Positions 50,001 to 56,701 of a DNA stretch of 64,000 nucleotides are shown here, piece after piece. This DNA comes from Petroclostridium sp. X23 (GTDB lineage Bacteria > Bacillota > Clostridia > SK-Y3), in the NCBI RefSeq assembly GCF_030013905.1, contig NZ_CP124862.1, positions 4,033,051 to 4,097,050 of the forward strand, in the 5' to 3' direction. The position numbers and the translations under genes are program-made. Position 1 is the first letter of the stretch. Each line of letters opens with the position of its first letter. The notes under the pieces are model-generated. The model was not told the origin of the DNA. It searched no databases and was given only the letters and a program-made list of their open reading frames with translations.

Positions 50001-50266
50001 AGAAGGCGTTTGAAGTAAAAGAGGATAGCGAAGTAGGATCATCGGATACGAGCATAGTATACGGTGATTTGAATGAAGATGAAAGAGTGACAGCAGGAGA
50101 TGCCACTCTTGTTTTGAGGGCTGTGGTAGGGTTAACTGCATTGACAGATGCGCAGCAGATTGCAGCAGATGTAAATGGAGATGGAAGAATTACAGCGGGG
50201 GATGCAACACTTATACTTAGAAAGGTTGTAGGGCTTATTGAGCTATTCCCTGTGCAAATGCAGTAA
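44024..50266 (+). CDS. Subtilisin-like protease with C-type lectin, two cohesin-like and dockerin modules
   Basis: A 2080-residue secreted protease. Signal peptide 1-28; inhibitory propeptide about 100-190; peptidase S8 domain about 215-500 with Asp242 (VIDTGVDYNHPDL), His302 (HGHGTHVAG) and Ser475 (SGTSMAAP), all intact. Then a beta-helix-like region (about 700-850), a C-type lectin domain (about 950-1095; GGHIVSINDSGENEFL, LGLNDL, NWGDGEPDNKE), an FN3 domain (1310-1400), IPT/TIG (1503-1586), a first cohesin-like domain (1590-1703), a dockerin-like middle (about 1780-1875), a second cohesin-like domain (1883-2000) and a terminal dockerin (2011-2080). GGGGGAAG precedes ATG 44024. A protease carrying both halves of the cohesin-dockerin pair could dock to the surface anchor and also recruit other members. 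Confidence 0.88.
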   Translation: MIRGTIKKISVVLLACMVMFSIFSEISFAREDTAVSNGQIGAEDQTLTQEKPKITYGPYHGTSSEQKHAYEPFKDKESTKAAEEKQQRQNYKSNSLLIKMKDTASGTEGSTYGTFGAQFSDEGVLEMEPLFTDNGKHAGQLYVMEADSSKQTGGTWYKATLKEGADVMEAAEMISKEPGVVMAEPDYIRNTSELELPDITTDEGYGQQWYLEKLGIKQAWNYLGQEGIEPGGSRDIVVAVIDTGVDYNHPDLEANMWINTGEIPDNGIDDDNNGFIDDIHGASTVGNRYAGESGDPMDDHGHGTHVAGIIASQAKNGVGGAGIAYNVQIMAIKAAQSSGSLSASDIAQAINYAVDKGADIINMSFGGYGRSVVEEDALQTAFGTSVLIAAAGNDGTPNESVAGWIGAPMYPAAYNWVLGVMAEEPAAKSNGDYLASFSNWDVTPENASEYELMAPGVDIFSTLPDGRYAKWSGTSMAAPVVSGIAALVRSKFSNKSLYSSRFIMGQLACAGEMKQGITYSPNKPPINYYEVNAYQALTNTPKPSLSYMEHYLFDTTDINDANDGDGVADAGETINIGMVIRNQWGKAEDVQVTIDTKSSAGIDDPYVTVINDTVNYGAVGNFAVDDNGLLWDEEGAVTGVNLPFTIKLAQNTPNDHIIPINVTITAKNGFDAGDNNTYTAESGFSIMVRRGRGLPSIISQDMTLTKDDYWLLPNNVLIEEGTTVTVEPGTQIQFWSADPSDPYAEQQMPYLQVEGKFLVNGTAEEPVEIFAGALYPGYEVRIYSTGIMEYTGYINSSLNGYAELNYAKVMNPRLAVNKIDHTYFSQDLYDRIINRYSSEGKIQTIAYYGPVVKADRISNSYFYQLGTNYGNSDAVSDYQRLRIEGEAVGNLFDSCVYLMNSKNTENNVYLKNYKVSTDYSGNEIYWASKGNQFAYGINPEKTVRMVYPEQYNGKTYCIISVKDIEGTYRQRFQFAEFFANQLGGHIVSINDSGENEFLKNYFNSKRNEALFKQTYPGLEISSFGYFNQATLGLNDLTQEGTMVWTSGEVLAYTNWGDGEPDNKEGSENDADYVIMDYDGKWQTYSRFYYPFILELPGSYTQEQLDAARNEMLEDGTFSTVKNNALLNNWKDPHVEHWMRFFSVQDRDVNTYLSNNYWGTTSKTILDKAMVDYSDDFNTGKIIYEPILTQPPESAYPFVTDIYLSTQEQDRAERVGAETAVVNVCFNRDMDMSVQPQVSFGPDMPYTDYMVDGDWQTARLWTGSIDINPLTGDGYQYFRVAGAAADDDPWLITGNDSERFGFEILTSGSEAMNLQAEGAEGKIILSWTQDDFDLLAGYNLYRSETQNGSYTRVNTSLITADQKTFEDTEVEPGKVYYYKFTVVKTDFSESDYSNIALAAALDTVQPAIGHQPATEAAVGLPLQIYADVTDNVEVQSADFYYRKIGTETYEKRAMVKTTDNRYSVTLEGTLVQAPGIEYYIEVTDGVSVIRDGSADMPHKIVILDAPHITSITPKEGAESGGISVIITGTNFKEGASVLFDTAPASDVHVESATRMTAVSPAHYPAVVDVTVTNSDQNKYTLLQAFTYRSGSADVSIPKVNANRGSIVRVPVSISNITGLRSVDMTLTYDADLLQFQDVSLGSITNKFTLAENTLTPGQVKLSMASSMAVSGEGTLVNIDFKVLDTSKTMSALALENIQLNAGNIPANKADGSFNLSDTYSIDGRVYYYKDGKAVGGVNLQLNGDHSCTSITDYSGSYLMNSVVEGTYVLTAEKEDEAVGITSYDASLILQSSAGLLALDANQQIAADVDHNGQVNAMDASYVLEKAADLRQLPFPGRGRVWAFVPEQRECNVNADYHNQDFTAILIGDVTGNWSDDETAIQNISSLKIELGDVEIQQDADFTVPLNVNMGEEKLYALDLTLAYDADALQVLDVKKAAANDFVMAVNTNTPGVIKVALAGVQAITDSQKMLDLSFRPIGNVGQTTITIQNADFNEKAFEVKEDSEVGSSDTSIVYGDLNEDERVTAGDATLVLRAVVGLTALTDAQQIAADVNGDGRITAGDATLILRKVVGLIELFPVQMQ

Positions 50267-50283
50267 TACTGCTGAACACTAAA

Positions 50284-50332
50284 AGAAGGCTGTTTCGAGA
50301 AAGAATTTGGTTCTATTTCGAGACAGCCTTCT
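50284..50332 (+). terminator. Hairpin after the lectin-subtilisin gene
   Basis: AGAAGGCTGT-TCGA stem with TCGA-ACAGCCTTCT (16 pairs, three imperfect), no T-run afterwards. Confidence 0.7.
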
Positions 50333-50432
50333 AAGAAAATAATAGAATTGCTCACTGCAAATATGCAAACAAAAAATACTGTAAAATTTATAGAAAGTAT
50401 GAAAAATTATTTATTATTATAGAAAAATATGC

Positions 50433-50674
50433 TATAATATTTAAGAAATTCCTAATTCATGGGACAATTATCAAGCAATAGTTTATGAGGTGAGATACTC
50501 AAGTAAAAACATCTGATGTGTAGGACAAGACGTACTCAGTACTATAAAATGAAAGGAGGTGAATGGACAATAGGATATATATTTGAGTGCTTAACCAACC
50601 AGCCTTATCAAAGGCAAAACAATCATGCAAATGCAGATTGCAGGCGACAACAAAAAAATAACGGGAGGATGTTT
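50433..50674 (+). promoter_or_regulatory. Promoter and long leader of the SLH-cohesin gene
   Basis: TATAAT at 50433-50438 gives a leader of roughly 230 bases. In it lies an AAAGGAGGTGA site followed by a seven-residue frame (ATG 50563, MDNRIYI, stop), stronger than the site of the main gene. It may tune expression by leader-peptide translation. I found no known riboswitch in the leader. Confidence 0.45.
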
Positions 50675-53600
50675 ATGAACAAGAAAAGAAGCAACAGCTC
50701 AAAAATCATGTCAAAAGTTCTTGCAATCATTCTTACATTTTGCTTGATTTTTGGAACAGTACCCGCAGCTTTTGCGGCACAAGGAACAGTATCAGTAGGG
50801 AGTGCCATTGGTGTTGCAGGCAGTTCTGTAACTATACCGGTATCTATTTCTTCCCCCGCAGGAATAGCAGGATATCAGTTTGATATTACCTATGATGCTT
50901 CAAAAGTCTTAGCAACGGGTGTAACAAATGGAATTACATCTGTCACTAAAAATCTTAACAATGCCTCAAACGGCGAATTGCGTTTTAGTTGGGCAGGATC
51001 AGAGGCGCTTTCTGAAGCAGGAACCTTATTTTCAGTTAGTTTTGATATCAAAGCCGACGCTGCAGCTGGAGATATCGCATTGGTAATAGAAGATGCGTTA
51101 TTTAATGATGAAAATGTAGCTACTATTGATATCACACCTCAAAATGGTGTTATTACCGTACAAGAAGATCCTAATGCGTTGGAGAATGCAAAGATCGCAT
51201 TTAAAGCTGTAACTGCAACAGTAGCTCAGAAGCTGCAAGCTGCAAATGACGCGATAGTAGCGGCAACCAGTACAGCAGCAGCGGTAACAGCCGCAAAAGC
51301 GGAAGTAACAGCTGCAATAGCAGCAGTAAACGCAGCGAATAAGACGGATGCTGAAATTGATGCGATGACAGTGGTAGCGGACATAACAGCGGCAAAAACC
51401 GCATTAGAGAGTGCATTGTCAGATCTTGATGGAAAGGTAGCAGCATTAAATGCAGCACAAGCGGCAGCGGATGCAGCAATGAATCTTGCAGAAGCACAAG
51501 CAGCATTTAAAACTGTGACTGCAACAGTAGCAGGAAAAGTATATGAAGCTAATACGGCGATAGCAGCTGCAACCAATCCGGCAGCAGAGGTAATAGCTGC
51601 AAAAGCGGAAGTAACAGCTGCAATAGCAGCAGTAAACGCAGCGAATAAAACGGATGCTGAAATTGATGCGATGACCGATTCTATGGGAGTAGTAGCAGCC
51701 ATGAATACGCTATCGGCTGCACTGTCAGACCTTGATGCAAAGGTAAGCGCATTAAACGCTGCACAAGCAGCTGCTGATGAAGCAGACCAAGCAGCAGTAG
51801 ATGCATTTGCCGCATCTATTGTTAATCGTGAGATTGTCATCTATAGTGACGAAGCGCTCCCATATACGATTACTAAACCGGTTGCAGCCGATTTGGGAGT
51901 GTATTGGGCGAACACTACCTTAGCAGGCGGTATGCTTGCTATAGAAGGGGCAGGGTCTGGAGCAGATACTGCAAAAGTGATTGCGAGACCGGCTTATAGT
52001 GATGCACAAGTGACAGGAACGTTAACCCTACGAGTAGAAAAGAATAGTGCCCAAGCCTTGATAGAGTATACGGTAATCATTAAACCTGATTTGAATCCGT
52101 TCCAAAAGGTGATGATTGAGGCACTAAGTTTATCGGATGCAGAGAGAAGTCAATTTGTTGCAGAAGTTTTAACTCCGCTTCGAACGGTTGATTCTACAGT
52201 ATATGGAGCCGTATACGGAGCCGTATACGTGACACCGGAATTGGTAAGTAAGGCTTGTAATATATTAGATTCAGTAAGTACGACCGATGCGCGGAAAGCA
52301 TTAGAAGCTTATGTACCGTATTCAGCGGCTAAAAAACTAGTGATTGAGAATGCGATTAACGAGGGGCTTCCAACATCTTTAAACAATGCTACTGGTTTTA
52401 CCAATATTGCAGCAGCAATCAACGGAGAAGTAACTGGTAATCCAACCAATGATACAGGACTAAAATTCATTGTAAAGTTACTTTCAACGGTAACATCAAT
52501 GACGGGGCCTATTGCTTTTAACGACAGCAGTGATGCTTCTAAAATAGACTTCAAGATGGAAGGCTATGAATCTGTTAAATCAACAGTGTCTTCATTGGTT
52601 GATTGTGTTGAAACCCTAGCAAACAAGATCAACGGATATACTGGGGATACACATTTTGATAAACTGTTAAGTTATGCGGAACAATTAGTGAATGCTCAGC
52701 CTTCGGAAGTAGCAGCTTTCAAATTATTCTTAAAGAATAATGGCTCAATTTTTGAAGGAACTATCAATACCGGCAAGGATGATGACAATGACAGCCCCAC
52801 AGGCGGCGGCGGTGGCGGTGGCGGTGCATCGACAACTAAGACCACGCAACAAACAGGAGATGCAGACCAATCTATTAAAGATGGCGCTGCTGCATTAGAT
52901 AAGGTGATAGGCAGTCAGTCTGCTAATAAAGATGTAAAAACCGCAGCGAAGAAAGCCATCGAAGATGCAGTAAGAGCTGCTGCAAAAATAACTGTGGACA
53001 GTAAAGACGTTACAGTTGAAGGAACTAAGGCAATGCTTGAGGTTCAAGAAGAAGCATTAAGAACAGCTATAAAGAATGCGGCAAAGGTTGCAGAAGCGTT
53101 GGAAAAACAAGCCAAGGCTGAAGGCATCGATGCTGCGGCCAAGAGGATTGTAACGATTGAAGTACCGGATGTTGCAGGAGCTAAAGAAGTAGCGGCTAAA
53201 ATCCCTGCGGATATTCTGGACTTTGCAAAGAACAATGATATTGATAGGATTGCGATAGATACCGGTATTGCAACTATAGCCATTGCACCCGATGCATTAC
53301 AGGGCAGTGTGAATTCCGGATCTAAGGATGTGGAAGTGTCCGTTGCTGCTGTTGATAAAGATGCTTTGTCTGAAGAAGTTGCAGCAAAAGTTGGAAACCA
53401 TCCTGTATATGATTTTAACCTTTCGGTAGACGGAAAGAAAGTAAGTCAGTTTGCAGGAGAAAATCCGGTAGAGATTTCTGTAGATTATAAGCTTGCGGCT
53501 GGTGAAGACCCTGATAAGATCGTGATTTACTATATCAATGATAATGGTGAATTAGAAGTAGTAAAGAATTGCAAGTATGATACTGCTACTGGAAAAGTTA

Positions 53601-54193
53601 CATTTACAACAGATCACTTTAGTAAGTATACCGTAATGGAAGCGGATATTACTTTCAATGACCTGTCGACAGTATCATGGGCGAAAACTTATATTGAAGC
53701 ACTTGCAGGAAGAGAGATCCTCAGTGGTGTAGGAGATGGCAAGTTTGATCCTAACAGCAATGTTACTAGAGAACAATTTGCTAAGATGATTGTGGAAGCC
53801 TTTGGTTTGATGGATGAAACAGCGAAAACATCATTAAGTGATGTAGACCAAAAAGCTTGGTATGCCAAGTATGTAGCATCTGCTCAAAAAGCAGGCGTTA
53901 TAAACGGCATAGGTGGTAACAAGTTTGGCGTAGGCAGCAAGATCAGCAGACAGGATATGGCGGTAATGGCTTATAGAGCTGCTGTAGCTGCAAATGTAGA
54001 GCTTGAAATGGTGAATGAAAAAGAAACATTTGTGGATAATGCATCTATCGCTTCCTATGCGGCAGAAGCAGTGTCTATTATGCAGCAGGCTAATATTATT
54101 AACGGTGTAGGCGGCAATATGTTCGCGCCAATCGATAATGCAACAAGAGCAGCGGCTGCAAAGATTATTTACTTATTATACAAAGGTCTATAA
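50675..54193 (+). CDS. SLH-anchored cohesin protein (putative scaffold/anchor)
   Basis: A 1172-residue surface protein. Signal peptide 1-36 (NKKRSNSSK, hydrophobic core, AFA-A). Residues about 38-168 are a cohesin domain (VSVGSAIGVAGSSVTIPVSI, FDITYDASKV, FSWAG, GTLFSVSFDIKA). Residues about 170-375 contain two Ala-rich repeats of about 100 residues. A Gly-rich linker (about 709-718) is followed by a Lys/Ala-rich region and three SLH domains (about 990-1172; FNDL...WAKTYIEAL, DGKFDPNSNVTREQFAKM, KISRQDMAVMAYR) that bind secondary cell-wall polymer. ATG 50675 is chosen: GGGAGG 6 bases upstream, and the signal peptide starts here; ATG 50669 is too close to the site. Best interpretation: it fixes dockerin proteins of the neighbouring genes to the cell wall. 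Confidence 0.9.
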   Translation: MNKKRSNSSKIMSKVLAIILTFCLIFGTVPAAFAAQGTVSVGSAIGVAGSSVTIPVSISSPAGIAGYQFDITYDASKVLATGVTNGITSVTKNLNNASNGELRFSWAGSEALSEAGTLFSVSFDIKADAAAGDIALVIEDALFNDENVATIDITPQNGVITVQEDPNALENAKIAFKAVTATVAQKLQAANDAIVAATSTAAAVTAAKAEVTAAIAAVNAANKTDAEIDAMTVVADITAAKTALESALSDLDGKVAALNAAQAAADAAMNLAEAQAAFKTVTATVAGKVYEANTAIAAATNPAAEVIAAKAEVTAAIAAVNAANKTDAEIDAMTDSMGVVAAMNTLSAALSDLDAKVSALNAAQAAADEADQAAVDAFAASIVNREIVIYSDEALPYTITKPVAADLGVYWANTTLAGGMLAIEGAGSGADTAKVIARPAYSDAQVTGTLTLRVEKNSAQALIEYTVIIKPDLNPFQKVMIEALSLSDAERSQFVAEVLTPLRTVDSTVYGAVYGAVYVTPELVSKACNILDSVSTTDARKALEAYVPYSAAKKLVIENAINEGLPTSLNNATGFTNIAAAINGEVTGNPTNDTGLKFIVKLLSTVTSMTGPIAFNDSSDASKIDFKMEGYESVKSTVSSLVDCVETLANKINGYTGDTHFDKLLSYAEQLVNAQPSEVAAFKLFLKNNGSIFEGTINTGKDDDNDSPTGGGGGGGGASTTKTTQQTGDADQSIKDGAAALDKVIGSQSANKDVKTAAKKAIEDAVRAAAKITVDSKDVTVEGTKAMLEVQEEALRTAIKNAAKVAEALEKQAKAEGIDAAAKRIVTIEVPDVAGAKEVAAKIPADILDFAKNNDIDRIAIDTGIATIAIAPDALQGSVNSGSKDVEVSVAAVDKDALSEEVAAKVGNHPVYDFNLSVDGKKVSQFAGENPVEISVDYKLAAGEDPDKIVIYYINDNGELEVVKNCKYDTATGKVTFTTDHFSKYTVMEADITFNDLSTVSWAKTYIEALAGREILSGVGDGKFDPNSNVTREQFAKMIVEAFGLMDETAKTSLSDVDQKAWYAKYVASAQKAGVINGIGGNKFGVGSKISRQDMAVMAYRAAVAANVELEMVNEKETFVDNASIASYAAEAVSIMQQANIINGVGGNMFAPIDNATRAAAAKIIYLLYKGL

Positions 54194-54245
54194 TCAAAAA
54201 GAAGCTAAGAAGAGTTCTTTTCTTCTATTATTCTAAACTAAATAC

Positions 54246-54283
54246 AAAAAGGAACGCCAAGTGCACTGTTGGTGTTCCTTTTT
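54246..54283 (+). terminator. Terminator after the SLH-cohesin gene
   Basis: AAAAAGGAAC-CCAA / TTGG-GTTCCTTTTT stem; T-run included. Confidence 0.9.
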
Positions 54284-54352
54284 GTGCTATTAATAAAGAA
54301 TGTTGAGTATTGTAAAGTGTTTTATGAATATATATATTTAGGAGATGAAACG

Positions 54353-55915
54353 GTGGATAAACATATTAGAATTTTTATGAAAGCTGGGATATCGATCTTT
54401 TTTCTGTTTATACTCAATATTTTAGTGCCTAATAATGGAATAGAGGCAGCAGACGATACATATAGTAATCATATGGCGAGTGTAGAGAGAAAAAATGAGA
54501 TACTCGTCAAGTACAAAAATCGAAGCAACATGGATACTGATAAAAACTCAATAATGGATAAGATGTCGCTGCCCAATGTAAAACTTAAGAAGAGGTTTAA
54601 TAAATTCGGTATTGATTTATTCGAGATTGTTGATGACGATAATGCGGAGATAGTATTTAAGCAGTTTTCTGAGAATCCTGAAATAGAATTTATACAACCT
54701 AACTATAAGCTTAATAAATTTGATACACTACAAGATGAATTTTCTGGAGAACAGTGGGGAATCAAGAATACGGGACAAGTAATCCAAGGACTGACAGGAG
54801 TCGCTGGAATAGATGTTAATGTTGTTCCGGTGTGGGATATTACCATCGGTAGTGAAGATGTTGTTGTCGGGGTCATTGATTCAGATATAGATGTATATCA
54901 CTCCGACTTAGCATACAATATATACGTTAATCCAGGAGAAATCCTAGGAAATGGCATAGATGACGATCAAAACGGATATATAGATGACATTATGGGTTGG
55001 GATTTTTACAATAATGATAATACTGCATATGATTTCTATTTGCAGGAGAAGCATGGAACGCAGGTAGCGGGAATCATATCTGCAAGTATAAATTCAGAAG
55101 GCATTCAGGGAGTAGCGCCGGGCGTAAAGATTTTACCTCTAAAATTTATTCAAGGAGATGGAGGTTACACTTCCGATGTTATTGCAGCGATAGAGTATGC
55201 AAAAACAATGGGCGTGCGAATAGTAAATTGCAGTTGGGGAGGCGAGGATTATAATCTTGCTTTAGCACAAGTAATGGCAGATTCAGACATGCTTTTTATT
55301 TGTGCAACAGGTAATAACGGATATAACTTGGACGTATCACCCGTTTATCCTGCTAGTTTTGATTTACCCAATGTTTTATCGGTAGCGGCGATAAACAATC
55401 AGGGCGCTCTTGCATCTTTTTCAAATTACGGAAGTACTGTTGATATTGCGGCACCGGGAGTAGGAATATTCAGTACGTTTCCAGAACGTGGTTATGGGTT
55501 TAATTCGGGCACATCATTTGCAGCCCCCTTTATTAGCGGAGTTGCTGCGCTGTTAAAAAGCGTTAAACACGATATTGGTTACAATGAAATTATTCAGCTT
55601 ATAGATAATCATGTTAAAGTGCTGCCCTCATTAGGAGGAAAAGTAATGACAAGCGGTATGGCGGATGCTTATGAGACAGTAAAGGCATTACAGGCTGCCC
55701 AAATACTCTATGGTGACGTAAATGTTGATAACATTATTAGTGCGGGAGATGCCACTTTAGTTTTAAGAGATATAGTAGGTCTTACTTCATTAAGTCAAGA
55801 GCAAAAAAAAGCAGCTGATGTAAATGGAGATGGAAGTATTACAGCAGGGGACGCTACAGTAATACTAAGATATGTTGTAGGGTTAATATCTGAGTTTCCG
55901 ATAGAAAAACAGTAA
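54353..55915 (+). CDS. Subtilisin-like protease with terminal dockerin
   Basis: A 520-residue secreted peptidase S8. Signal peptide 1-33 (KHIRIFMKAG, hydrophobic, EAA). Short propeptide-like region (about 45-130), then catalytic Asp176 (VIDSDIDVYHSDL, an unusual Ser-Asp in place of the common Thr-Gly), His234 (KHGTQVAG) and Ser388 (SGTSFAAP), oxyanion Asn in ATGNNG. C-terminal dockerin about 450-520 (VISAGD- and ITAGDAT-type repeats). Start is GTG 54353: GGAGATGAAAC lies 8 bases upstream, whereas the longer frame (54269) has no ribosome binding site and starts inside the terminator. Likely docks to the SLH-cohesin protein encoded just upstream. Confidence 0.9.
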   Translation: MDKHIRIFMKAGISIFFLFILNILVPNNGIEAADDTYSNHMASVERKNEILVKYKNRSNMDTDKNSIMDKMSLPNVKLKKRFNKFGIDLFEIVDDDNAEIVFKQFSENPEIEFIQPNYKLNKFDTLQDEFSGEQWGIKNTGQVIQGLTGVAGIDVNVVPVWDITIGSEDVVVGVIDSDIDVYHSDLAYNIYVNPGEILGNGIDDDQNGYIDDIMGWDFYNNDNTAYDFYLQEKHGTQVAGIISASINSEGIQGVAPGVKILPLKFIQGDGGYTSDVIAAIEYAKTMGVRIVNCSWGGEDYNLALAQVMADSDMLFICATGNNGYNLDVSPVYPASFDLPNVLSVAAINNQGALASFSNYGSTVDIAAPGVGIFSTFPERGYGFNSGTSFAAPFISGVAALLKSVKHDIGYNEIIQLIDNHVKVLPSLGGKVMTSGMADAYETVKALQAAQILYGDVNVDNIISAGDATLVLRDIVGLTSLSQEQKKAADVNGDGSITAGDATVILRYVVGLISEFPIEKQ

Positions 55916-55957
55916 AAATCAGCCTTGAGGATTAAAATTTTTTCCGGCTAAAAACGG

Positions 55958-55999
55958 ACAGAATATAACCTATTTGATATCCTTAAGCTGGCAAAATAA
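55958..55999 (+). pseudogene. 3' remnant of a second iron alcohol dehydrogenase
   Basis: The frame TEYNLFDILKLAK-stop matches the end of the dehydrogenase at 32593-33765 (TEDIFNILKLAK-stop); 31 of 35 bases of the last stretch agree. Nothing recognisable remains upstream in the same frame. It has the same orientation as the intact copy, so the two bracket the dockerin island as short direct repeats about 22 kb apart. Confidence 0.7.
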
Positions 56000-56015
56000 A
56001 ATAATATTTATCGTA

Positions 56016-56050
56016 GGCCCTGTGTTTATCAGCAACAGGGTCTTTGTTTT
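56016..56050 (+). terminator. Terminator before the sigma operon
   Basis: GGCCCTGT / ACAGGGTC stem followed by TTTGTTTT; it follows the dehydrogenase remnant as in a real gene. Confidence 0.8.
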
Positions 56051-56143
56051 GGGAAATAATATGAAAAAGAGAAAAATCTATTGCATTGGTGTCATAAAAA
56101 ATCTTTTGGTGGTGTTTATATATATGAACCGGAGGTGATCAAC

Positions 56144-56701
56144 ATTTTTGGGATCCCAAATCATAAGAAAATGAGTGAACAGGAATTTAAGAAAATATAC
56201 ACGCAGTATTATAACACGGTGTATAAACAATGCTATTATCTTGTTGGAGATAATGGCTTGGCAGAAGACCTAACACAGGAGGTTTTTGTAAAGCTGTACA
56301 ACTCCAAGGATAAGGTTATTGAATATCCGGGTGCATGGCTTTCAAAAGTTGCTGCCCATACCGCCCTCAATTATTTACGGGGAGAAAAAAGAAGGATCAA
56401 GAGGGAAGAAGACATCTTATCAAATATTGAAGAGATATTCCTTCTTGAAGATAAAGTACTGCAAAAGGAAGAGATTAGAAGGGTAAGACAGGTGCTTTCA
56501 CAAATGAATGATAAACAACGCAGTTGTCTGCTTCTGAAATTTTCCGGGTACTCCTATGATGAAATACAACGTGTTACAGGAATACCCAAGAATAGTATCG
56601 GGCAGATGATTGCAAGGGGAAAGGGAAATTTCCAACAAGCCTATGAAAAGGAGGATGATCCGTATGTGCTTCGAAGACAATATCCTTCAACAAGTCATTG
56701 A
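56144..56701 (+). CDS. ECF-type sigma factor with probable ATT start
   Basis: A sigma-70 family protein of 185 residues (176 from ATG 56171). Region 2: NTVYKQCYYLVGDNGLAEDLTQEVFVKLY, and WLSKVAAHTALNYLRGEKRR; region 4: MNDKQRSCLLLKFSGYSYDEIQRVTGIPKNSIGQMIARGK (key parts EDLTQEVFVKLY, YDEIQRVTGIP). A near-perfect GGAGGTGATC (56131-56140) sits 8 bases before an in-frame ATT at 56144; the first in-frame ATG (56171) has no usable site. ATT, known as start codon for infC, would limit expression. The gene overlaps the anti-sigma gene by 38 bases and heads an operon with an ABC-2 transporter. Confidence 0.88.
   Translation: MFGIPNHKKMSEQEFKKIYTQYYNTVYKQCYYLVGDNGLAEDLTQEVFVKLYNSKDKVIEYPGAWLSKVAAHTALNYLRGEKRRIKREEDILSNIEEIFLLEDKVLQKEEIRRVRQVLSQMNDKQRSCLLLKFSGYSYDEIQRVTGIPKNSIGQMIARGKGNFQQAYEKEDDPYVLRRQYPSTSH

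Noticed and set aside
51226..51840. 204-residue Ala-rich frame on the minus strand
   Set aside because: Antisense shadow of the Ala-rich repeats in the SLH-cohesin gene; GCA/GCT-rich coding gives long open antisense frames. No ribosome binding site.
52200..52232. CRISPR-like short repeats
   Set aside because: The GGAGCCGTATAC repeat is a coding duplication inside one gene (VYGAVYGAVY), without spacers or cas genes.
36863..55915. Cellulosome for plant polysaccharide degradation
   Set aside because: No glycoside hydrolase, polysaccharide lyase, esterase or carbohydrate-binding module was seen in any dockerin protein here; the enzymes are subtilisins.
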